NCBI GenBank assembly: GCA_025454155.1
Contig: JALOOZ010000001.1
Location: 1 to 48,892, forward strand
DNA: 48,892 nt
Reading direction: 5' to 3'
DNA from: Thermodesulfobacteriota bacterium
GTDB lineage: Bacteria; Desulfobacterota; Desulfomonilia; UBA1062
The notes below the pieces were generated by a model, which searched no databases, was not told where the DNA came from, and saw only the letters and a program-made list of their open reading frames with translations. How positions within the stretch are numbered: the first letter of the stretch is position 1; each line of letters starts with the position of its first letter. Shown piece after piece: positions 8,862-15,328 of this stretch. A program made the translations under genes and the position numbers.

Positions 8862-9620
8862 TCAGGCGGGTTTTTTGAAGAGCTCCGCATAGAGCAGGGC
8901 CTGGTTGCGGTTCTCCACGCCCAGGGCCTGTTCCAGTCCCCCGATATCCATATTGATGTTGATGGCCTCCTTGGTCATACGCAGCCCTGCGGGGTTCTTG
9001 CCGTTCATGATCCTGGCGATCTGGAGCGCTGTATCCATGAGCGTGTCCCGCTCCACCATGCGGCTGGCGAAACCGAGATCCATGGCCTCCCGGGCGGTCA
9101 TGAAACTGCCGGTGAGCATGAACTCGTAGGCCCGGCCCGCCCCGATCATGCGGGGCAGGAAGTAGCTGCATGCCATGTCCGCACCACCGAAGCCGATGTT
9201 GATGTAGGCAGCTGAAAAACGTGCATCCGTGGTGATGATGCGCACATCGGACGCAAGGGCGAAGCTGAACCCGATACCGGCTGCCGCACCGTGCACCATG
9301 CAGACGATGACCTGCGGGACCTGCCTCATCTTCAGCATCAGCCTGCCCATGCGGCACTGGGCGTGGTAGAACTGGTGGGCATTCATCCTCTCCTGGATCT
9401 GCATGGCCTCCTTCATGTCCAGGCCGGCACAGAACCCCTTGTCCCCGTTCCCTCTGAGCATGACCACCCGGGTGTCCACGTCGTTCTCGCGATTCAGCCA
9501 GAAATGCTCCAGCTCCTCCATCATGTGCTGATTGACCGCATTGTACGTGTCAGGACGGTTGAGCGTCAGGATGCCGATGCCCGGCTCCCGGGGTTCATAG
9601 ACGATGGTATCATAGTGCAT
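8862..9620 (-). CDS. Enoyl-CoA hydratase/isomerase (crotonase)-fold protein
   Basis: A 252-residue crotonase-family protein. The CoA-binding and oxyanion-hole parts are present: FCAGLDMKE, and HGAAAGIGFSFALASDVRI. The two glutamates of classical enoyl-CoA hydratase (CELA and QPE positions) appear as Ser and Tyr, while an Asp seven residues ahead of LPR falls where the catalytic Asp of PaaG-type isomerases sits. This alignment is from memory. It may therefore be an isomerase, a thioesterase or another crotonase-fold activity rather than a hydratase. The start at 9620 is behind AGAGGAGG; an upstream in-frame ATG at 9716 lacks support. It diverges from the FadR/GntR-type gene. Confidence 0.88.
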   Translation of the reverse strand: MHYDTIVYEPREPGIGILTLNRPDTYNAVNQHMMEELEHFWLNRENDVDTRVVMLRGNGDKGFCAGLDMKEAMQIQERMNAHQFYHAQCRMGRLMLKMRQVPQVIVCMVHGAAAGIGFSFALASDVRIITTDARFSAAYINIGFGGADMACSYFLPRMIGAGRAYEFMLTGSFMTAREAMDLGFASRMVERDTLMDTALQIARIMNGKNPAGLRMTKEAININMDIGGLEQALGVENRNQALLYAELFKKPA

Positions 9621-9655
9621 GCAGGCGACCTCCTCTGAAAGACTTCTTACCCCAT

Positions 9656-9683
9656 AGTATACCCACAGGAGGTTTGGAGTAAA
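9656..9683 (-). promoter_or_regulatory. Possible sigma-70 promoter for the crotonase/HerA-like genes
   Basis: Read on the minus strand: a -35-like TTTACT (four of six consensus bases) at 9683-9678, a 16-base spacer, and a -10-like TATACT (five of six) at 9661-9656, 36 bases ahead of the crotonase start. The position is sensible and it sits in a 172-base divergent intergenic region. Inference only. Confidence 0.4.
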
Positions 9684-9725
9684 TACGCAGGCCGACAGAA
9701 GACCTGATCCCTGCACCTTTTCCCC

Positions 9726-9775
9726 TTGCCACTCCCGCGGTTCACGTGTATATTGTCAGCTGGCCATACCACCAG
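9726..9775 (+). promoter_or_regulatory. Sigma-70-type promoter with overlapping inverted repeat ahead of GRE module 2
   Basis: TTGCCA at 9726-9731 (five of six consensus), a 17-base spacer, and TATATT at 9749-9754 (five of six). The expected transcription start falls near 9761, inside an imperfect inverted repeat at 9760-9775 with CTGG and CCAG arms. Such a site over the start point would suit autorepression by the GntR/FadR-type protein encoded just behind it. The promoter is well formed; the operator is weaker. Confidence 0.55.
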
Positions 9776-9792
9776 CCACCTGCGGAGGTGCC

Positions 9793-10536
9793 ATGAAGGA
9801 CATCCTGAAGCCGCTGAAATCGGACAGCCTGGTCGAGGTGTTCATCTCCCGGTTTGAAGACCTCATCCTCACCGGCAGGATAGCCATCGGCCAGAAACTC
9901 CCCTCGGAGCGCGAACTGGCCCTGCAGCTGGGCGTGAGCAGACCCGTGGTGCACGAGGGCCTCATCGACCTCGCCGCCAAAGGCCTGGTCACCATGAAAC
10001 CGAGGGTCGGCACCGTCGTGAACGACTACCGCAAAGGGGGTTCCCTCGCCATCCTGAACTCCATCATCAATTACCAGCAGGGAGGGCTCGACCGGAACCT
10101 GCTGGACAGTCTCCTCGCCACAAGGCAGCTCGTGGAAACCGAAACCTCCCGTCTCGCAGCAAGGAACCGCACCGAAGAACACATGGAGGAGTTCCACGGC
10201 ATCGTCGATGCCGAGGAGACGGCGAACCCCAGGGACCTGAAGAGAATCACCGGGCTCGACTTCAGCTTCCATCACCTGATGGGCATGGCATCGGGCAACC
10301 TCATCTACCCGCTGCTCATCAATTCGTTCAAGCCGGTTTACATGAACTTCACCACCCTCTTCTTCTCGGATGCGGACATGGTGCCGGAGACGATCGTATT
10401 CCACCGGCGGCTGGTCAAGGCCATTGAAGACAAGGACTCAGACAGGGCAGGAGCCATCATGCACGAGACGCTCACCCACGGCGAGCGTCACCTCAGGAGG
10501 ATCCTCACCCAGGCAGTGAAGGAGGTCAGGCAATGA
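9793..10536 (+). CDS. GntR/FadR-family transcriptional regulator
   Basis: A 247-residue regulator. The N-terminal winged helix (about residues 10-75) carries the GntR signature LPSERELALQLGVSRPVV and the wing VGTVV. The C-terminal ~150 residues are an FCD-type helical domain with scattered histidines (HGIV, FHHLMG, FHRRL, HETLTHGERH) that may bind a metal and an organic acid effector. The start has GGAGG in front. Its stop overlaps the GRE2 start (ATGA), so regulator and enzyme are cotranscribed. FCD members often respond to organic acids, so I infer that the GRE2/GRE3 substrate or product is the effector. Confidence 0.92.
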   Translation: MKDILKPLKSDSLVEVFISRFEDLILTGRIAIGQKLPSERELALQLGVSRPVVHEGLIDLAAKGLVTMKPRVGTVVNDYRKGGSLAILNSIINYQQGGLDRNLLDSLLATRQLVETETSRLAARNRTEEHMEEFHGIVDAEETANPRDLKRITGLDFSFHHLMGMASGNLIYPLLINSFKPVYMNFTTLFFSDADMVPETIVFHRRLVKAIEDKDSDRAGAIMHETLTHGERHLRRILTQAVKEVRQ

Positions 10537-13049
10537 GCATGGCAGAAGCGCTCCAGGTAACGAAAAAAATCAAGGAGCCGAAGAACCTCTCCCCCAGGAT
10601 CACGTGGCTCCGCGACTACTATTTCGAAGGGGCGAAACGGGCCTGGAACAACGAGTTCACGGCCTGGACCACAGGCACCGACTGGGACGAGGTCTTCGAC
10701 GAGATGACCTTCTACATCGTGCCAGAGACCTACCCCTTTCTCCAGACCTTCGGTTCGTCCATCAGACAGGCGGCCAGGCCGGTGAAGCTGCACCCGGACT
10801 TCTGGTCCTGGAGCCTGGCGGAGCGCAAGGCATGGTTCGTCAAGGAGGTCATGGTGAACCACGTGCCCCAGGAGCTCCTGCCGGGCGACCTCATCGCCGG
10901 TGCACGATTCAACATCCAGACGTCCATGTGCTGGTCGAAGAAAGAGGCCAGGGAGCGCAGCAGGCTGGTACATGGCAAACATGGAGTGCGCGCCGCCATG
11001 AAGTGGTTCCACGACCACGGCTACGGCAATTCGGGTGCCACCTCGGGCCACCTCATACCGGGCTACGAGCGGGCGCTGAAGATCGGATGGATGGGCATTC
11101 ACGAGGAGCTTGAAAGGCACTACCAGGCATTGGGTCCAAAAGACAGGCAGGGAAGGAAGGGCGCACAGCTCAGGGCCATGATGACAGCCGCCACCATGCC
11201 CCGGGAACTTGCCGCCAGATATGCCGCGCTGTGCGACAAGATGGCGGATGAGGAGAAGGCCTTTGTCCGCAAGGCAGAGCTGAAGCAGATGGCGGCCAAT
11301 CTCAAGCGCGTCCCCTGGGAGCCGGCACGTACCTTCTGGGAGGCCCTGCAGTCCCTCTGGCTCACCCACATGCTCATCATAAGCGACGAGAACTACCCGG
11401 GCCCGGGTGTGTCCTTCGGCCGCATCGATCAGTACCTGCTTCCTTTCTGGCGGCGATCCATCGAAGAGGGCATGGATCCCGAGTTCGGCAAGGAGGTCAT
11501 GAAGTGCTTCTGGGTGCACGCCAACACGGCCTACGACGCCATGGTGCGCATCGGCAACAACGGCATCACTGCAGGCTACGGACAGCTCATCACCCTGTCG
11601 GGCATGGGTGAGGGCGGCAAAGACATGACCAATGAGCTGACGTACGCCATGCTGGAGGTCATCGACGAGATGACTCCCATCCTCGAGCCCAAACCCAACG
11701 TGCGCCTCCACCGGAACAGCCCGGACGCCCTGCTCGACACCGTGGTGGACATGGTCGGGTCCAGCCAGGGCTCGCCCTTCCTCATCAACTTCGACGAACG
11801 GTCCATGGCCGGCATGATGGTGGAGGCGAGGAAGGCGGGGGTGACGCACCTGATCAACGAGGCAAACGTGCACGATTACGCGCCGGTAGGATGCCTGGAA
11901 AACACCATGGTGGGTAACGACCGCTCGGGTACGGTGGACAACAACCTGAATCTGCTCAAGGCCGTTGAGCTTTCCCTGAACGACGGGAAGGACTTCTTCG
12001 ACTTCATCGACCCCATAACCCTCAAGAAGGAGAAGGTGGCCCAGGCAGGTCCAAAGACCGGCGATCCGCGGCATTTCAAAGACTGGGAAGCGTTCTGGAA
12101 GGCCTATGTGGAGCAGACCCGCCACATCGTCGCCTGCTGTGCGGCACTCTACGAGCAGTCGGAATCGATCCGGGCCCGTTTCTGCCCCACGCCGTACCTC
12201 TCGTGCCTGGTCAAGGGCTGCGCCGAGCAGGGGCTCGACGTGACCCAGGGGGGGGCCGAGCTGAGCTTCACCACCCTGGAGGCGGTGACGTTCGCCACCA
12301 CGGTGGACAGCCTGCTGGCGATCAAACACCTGGTGTACGAGAAGAGGGAGTGCACCATGGACGAACTCATCGCTGCGCTGAAGGCCAACTGGGAAGGTCA
12401 CGAAACCCTACAGGCCAAGGCGCGATTCAAGGCCCCCAAGTACGGACAGGACGACGACGCTGCCGACGCCATGGCCTCACAGGTGATGAAGCTGTGGTGC
12501 GAGGAGGCCTGGAAGTACAGAACCGTCTCCACGAACAGGCAGTTCAGGCCCGGCATGCTCAGCTGGAACTACTGGGTGGCCGACGGCTTCATCCTGCCGG
12601 CAAGCCCGGACGGCAGACCCAAGGGCAGGTTCCTCTCCAACGCCATCTGTCCATCCAACGGCGCCGACATCAACGGGCCCACGGCCAACACCAACTCGGT
12701 GGGCAAGGCCCTGGGCGGTGCATCTGCAGACGGCATGGGCGATTACCTGGGCTACCGCAACTGCCTGCCCAACGGCGCCAGCCACACCATCTCCATCAAC
12801 CCCTCGCTCCTCAAGGACCCTGAGCACAAGGAGAAGTTCAAGGCCTTCCTGCGCGGATATGCGGAGAACGGGGGCACCTGCCTGCAGCTGAACATGATCG
12901 ATGCGGATACCCTCAAGGATGCCCAGAGGCGGCCCGAGGACTACCGTTCGCTGCTGGTGCGGATTACGGGCTACAACGCATACTTCACGAGCGTGGGCAG
13001 GGAGCTGCAGAACGAGCTCATTGCCAGGATCAGCCATGATGCGCTGTAG
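10533..13049 (+). CDS. Glycyl radical enzyme 2, divergent (arylacetate-decarboxylase-like or unknown)
   Basis: An 838-residue GRE. The active-site motif is APVGCLENTMVGNDRSG with Cys454 and Glu456; the glycyl loop is VRITGYNAYF with Gly813, 26 residues from the end. The N-terminal third (W-rich, with LPGDLIAGARFN) differs clearly from GRE1, GRE3 and GRE4. A Cys-Leu-Glu active site also occurs in 4-hydroxyphenylacetate decarboxylase (GGCLET, from memory), so an arylacetate decarboxylase-type enzyme is possible; paaK and a 2-oxoacid oxidoreductase in the window make aryl acids plausible but do not prove it. Fumarate-adding synthases seem less likely because of the Glu and the lack of recognisable small subunits. 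The start is behind AAGGAGG and overlaps the regulator stop. Confidence 0.9.
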   Translation: MSMAEALQVTKKIKEPKNLSPRITWLRDYYFEGAKRAWNNEFTAWTTGTDWDEVFDEMTFYIVPETYPFLQTFGSSIRQAARPVKLHPDFWSWSLAERKAWFVKEVMVNHVPQELLPGDLIAGARFNIQTSMCWSKKEARERSRLVHGKHGVRAAMKWFHDHGYGNSGATSGHLIPGYERALKIGWMGIHEELERHYQALGPKDRQGRKGAQLRAMMTAATMPRELAARYAALCDKMADEEKAFVRKAELKQMAANLKRVPWEPARTFWEALQSLWLTHMLIISDENYPGPGVSFGRIDQYLLPFWRRSIEEGMDPEFGKEVMKCFWVHANTAYDAMVRIGNNGITAGYGQLITLSGMGEGGKDMTNELTYAMLEVIDEMTPILEPKPNVRLHRNSPDALLDTVVDMVGSSQGSPFLINFDERSMAGMMVEARKAGVTHLINEANVHDYAPVGCLENTMVGNDRSGTVDNNLNLLKAVELSLNDGKDFFDFIDPITLKKEKVAQAGPKTGDPRHFKDWEAFWKAYVEQTRHIVACCAALYEQSESIRARFCPTPYLSCLVKGCAEQGLDVTQGGAELSFTTLEAVTFATTVDSLLAIKHLVYEKRECTMDELIAALKANWEGHETLQAKARFKAPKYGQDDDAADAMASQVMKLWCEEAWKYRTVSTNRQFRPGMLSWNYWVADGFILPASPDGRPKGRFLSNAICPSNGADINGPTANTNSVGKALGGASADGMGDYLGYRNCLPNGASHTISINPSLLKDPEHKEKFKAFLRGYAENGGTCLQLNMIDADTLKDAQRRPEDYRSLLVRITGYNAYFTSVGRELQNELIARISHDAL

Positions 13050-13082
13050 GAAGATCGCTCTCAAGGGAGAAGAACCTGACAT

Positions 13083-13123
13083 CCCTGGAATGATCGACTC
13101 CCCAGGAGTTGATCATTCCAGGG
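13083..13123 (+). other. Strong intercistronic hairpin between GRE2 and its activase
   Basis: An inverted repeat with two 19-base arms (13083-13101 and 13105-13123) and a three-base CCA loop. All pairs are Watson-Crick except one G-T wobble (13096/13110). It lies 33 bases behind the GRE2 stop and 82 bases ahead of the activase. No T-run follows, so it is not a classical terminator for the plus strand. I infer an mRNA-processing or 3'-stabilising element that keeps GRE2 in excess over the activase, which is needed only in catalytic amounts. Confidence 0.75.
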
Positions 13124-13205
13124 AGGCGCAGAACACACAGTGTCACCGGAGAACGTCTAACGTGAAAGGGAGCCTTTACCCGCCCGGTTCGGCCAGTGAA
13201 AAACG

Positions 13206-14219
13206 ATGAGAACAGAGAACAACAACACCGGCACCATCCTCCGCATCCAGCGCATGTCCACCGAGGACGGGCCGGGCATCAGGAGCACGGTCTTTTTCAA
13301 GGGCTGCCCGTTGTCCTGTGTGTGGTGCCATAACCCGGAGAGCATCTCCCCGAAGTTCCAGGTTCACTGGGTGGGCTCACGGTGCATAGGGTGCCGGAGC
13401 TGCCTCGATGCGTGCCCGGAAAGGGCCCTGACCGCAGGCAAGAAAGGCATCGCCATCGACCGGGAGAGATGCACGGGCTGCCTGAAGTGCACCGATGTAT
13501 GCCCTTCAACGGCCCTGGAGGCCTACGGGCAGGCCTACAGTCTGGATGCCCTCGTGAGCGAGGTGCTCAAGGACCGGGTCTACTTCGATAAGTCCGGCGG
13601 CGGGGTGACTCTTTCCGGCGGAGAGCCCACCATGCAGGCGGACTTCAGCCTGGAGCTGCTGAAGGCCCTGAAGGGCACGGGTGTGCACACGGCCCTCGAC
13701 ACCTGCGGCCAGTGCGGCTGGGACACCCTGGAGTCGCTCCTGCCCCATGCGGACATGGTGCTTTACGACATCAAGGAGATCGACCCGGAGCGGCACCGTG
13801 CCTTTACCGGCGTGACGAACGCAAAGGTGCTCGAGAACCTCCTCAGGCTGGGCGGGTTCATGAGGGATCGTGGCTGCCCCCGGGAGCTCTGGGTGCGCAC
13901 GCCCCTCATCCCGGGATGCACGGCATCCTCCGAAAACCTCCGCGGCATCGGCGCCTTCCTCAAGGGGAACCTGGGTGCCCTGGTGGACAGGTGGGAGCTG
14001 TGCAGCTTCAACAACCTGTGCCTGAACAAGTACGATGGTCTGGGCTTGGACTGGCGCTTCAGGGGGAACGGCCTGCTCGGCAGGGATGAGGCGGAGCACC
14101 TGGCTGTCGTTGCCCGGGGCTCGGGAGTGGATGCGAGGATAGTTCACCTCAGCGGTCCGCTGAGGCTGGAGGCGGCGGAGAAGGCCGCCCTGAGCGTGAT
14201 CAAGGGAGGAAGTGTATGA
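13206..14219 (+). CDS. Glycyl radical enzyme activating enzyme 2 (radical SAM)
   Basis: A 337-residue activase. TEDGPGIRSTVFFKGCPLSC is followed by VWCHNPES, giving radical-SAM cysteines Cys34, Cys38 and Cys41, then a double ferredoxin insert (CIGCRSC, CTGCLKC) and a SGGGVTLSGGEP motif. It presumably installs the radical on Gly813 of GRE2. As the only activase between GRE2 and GRE3, it may also serve GRE3. The ribosome site is weak (GTGAAAA), which together with the upstream hairpin points to low expression relative to GRE2. The stop overlaps the next gene (ATGA). Confidence 0.94.
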   Translation: MRTENNNTGTILRIQRMSTEDGPGIRSTVFFKGCPLSCVWCHNPESISPKFQVHWVGSRCIGCRSCLDACPERALTAGKKGIAIDRERCTGCLKCTDVCPSTALEAYGQAYSLDALVSEVLKDRVYFDKSGGGVTLSGGEPTMQADFSLELLKALKGTGVHTALDTCGQCGWDTLESLLPHADMVLYDIKEIDPERHRAFTGVTNAKVLENLLRLGGFMRDRGCPRELWVRTPLIPGCTASSENLRGIGAFLKGNLGALVDRWELCSFNNLCLNKYDGLGLDWRFRGNGLLGRDEAEHLAVVARGSGVDARIVHLSGPLRLEAAEKAALSVIKGGSV

Positions 14220-15079
14220 AAAGGACCTCTGCGAGCTTTGATACTCATGATATGAAGCAGTTCGAGCCCGAGGCCAAGGTGGGTCTCATCGCCACCGTCA
14301 ATCCGGACGGCCTGCCCCACATCACCCTGATCACGGCCCTGCAGGCAAAAACCCCTTCGCAGCTCATCTGGGGCCAGTTTTCAGAGGGGCTCAGCAAGAA
14401 GCACGTGCGCGCCAATCCCAAGACCGGCTTCGCCATCATGACCATGGACCGCAGCCTGTGGCGGGGCAAGGCGGTGTGGACCCACACGGAGACCCACGGC
14501 GAGGACCATGAGATGTTCAACAACAAACCCATGTTCCGCTACAACGCCTATACAGGGCTGCACACCATCCATTACATGGACCTGAAAGAAACCTGGGGCA
14601 GGGAAGGCCTGCCCCTGCTCAGGATCGTCCTGGCCTCGATCCTTACCGGGTTCGCCAAGCCGGCGGCACGCCCGGACACAAGAGTCCGTATATTGAAGCC
14701 CTGGGCCGAGAGCCTGTTCAACAGGCTCGACACGGTCAAGTTCCTTTCCCTCGTGGGCAGCGACGGCTTTCCTGTCATTGTCCCCCTCATCCAGTGCCAG
14801 GCCTCAGGCAGCACGCGGCTCGTTTTCTCGCCCTTCGCATACGGCGAAGACCTCAAGGAACTGAAGCAGGGCATGAGCGTGGCGGTGTTCGGCCTGACCC
14901 TGCAGATGGAGGACGTGCTCGTGCGGGGGGTGTTCGGCGGGTTTGGAAAAGCCCGGGGGATCACGCTCGGACACATGGACATCGACTGGGTGTACAACTC
15001 CATGCCGCCCCTGCACGGCCAGATCTATCCGGAAACTGAACTGAGACCGGTTGCGCATTTTTCAAGGAGTGAAGCATGA
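14216..15079 (+). CDS. Pyridoxamine-5'-phosphate oxidase-like split-barrel protein
   Basis: A 287-residue protein. The N-terminal half reads as an FMN-binding split barrel (VGLIATVNPDGLPHITLIT, then WGQFSEG and the KTGFAIMTMD strand). A second similar stretch (about residues 165-255, with FLSLVGSDGFPVIVPLI) suggests an internal duplication. Such domains bind flavin, F420 or haem, and some bind no cofactor. It overlaps the activase by ATGA with GGGAGG in front, and the next small ORF also overlaps by ATGA, so it belongs to the GRE2-GRE3 transcript. Possible roles are electron supply to the activase, oxygen or NO protection of the radical enzymes, or a step on their substrate; sequence does not decide. 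Confidence 0.75.
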   Translation: MKRTSASFDTHDMKQFEPEAKVGLIATVNPDGLPHITLITALQAKTPSQLIWGQFSEGLSKKHVRANPKTGFAIMTMDRSLWRGKAVWTHTETHGEDHEMFNNKPMFRYNAYTGLHTIHYMDLKETWGREGLPLLRIVLASILTGFAKPAARPDTRVRILKPWAESLFNRLDTVKFLSLVGSDGFPVIVPLIQCQASGSTRLVFSPFAYGEDLKELKQGMSVAVFGLTLQMEDVLVRGVFGGFGKARGITLGHMDIDWVYNSMPPLHGQIYPETELRPVAHFSRSEA

Positions 15080-15300
15080 ATCGAAGCAAGGGTGCCGATA
15101 TCGACCGACTATCATACAGGCCCAGGGGTGGATACTTCGAGCCGAAAAGGGACAGTTTCGGGAGGGCTTCGTTCTGCATGCCCGGGGTGTGCTCTCTGGC
15201 CGCCCTCTCCATGGCGGCCGAAGACGAGCATTGGAAGATCTCCAGACTGACACCCAGGCACGAGCGGGATGCTCCTCGAGACAAGGTCATGATCACATGA
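15076..15300 (+). CDS. Small 74-residue protein between the GRE genes, unknown
   Basis: Not recognised. The start overlaps the stop of the preceding gene (ATGA) and has a good AAGGAG site six bases ahead, and GRE3 begins 28 bases behind its stop. The protein has a basic N-terminus, two Tyr and Phe-rich turns, only two cysteines (a CMPGVC pair near the middle) and a charged tail. Some GREs (benzylsuccinate synthase, 4-hydroxyphenylacetate decarboxylase) have small iron-sulfur subunits of this size, but those have more cysteines, so that role is doubtful. The gene call rests on spacing and ribosome site rather than on homology. Confidence 0.45.
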   Translation: MNRSKGADIDRLSYRPRGGYFEPKRDSFGRASFCMPGVCSLAALSMAAEDEHWKISRLTPRHERDAPRDKVMIT

Positions 15301-15328
15301 GCGGGATTGCTCCAGGGAGGATTCAGCA

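Noticed and set aside
8851-9357. N-terminal extension of the HerA-like ATPase over the crotonase gene
   Set aside because: The extension is an out-of-frame shadow; the ATG at 8850 has a good ribosome site and gives a normal N-terminus.
10488-12401. A 637-codon open frame antisense to GRE2
   Set aside because: High third-position G+C in GRE2 keeps the opposite strand open. The translated sequence is His/Gly/Val-rich with no domain, and GRE2 on the other strand has full motifs.
10533-13049. Benzylsuccinate or alkylsuccinate synthase alpha subunit
   Set aside because: The Cys-Leu-Glu active site fits eliminase/decarboxylase chemistry better and no recognisable beta or gamma subunits are adjacent. 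A phylogeny would settle it.
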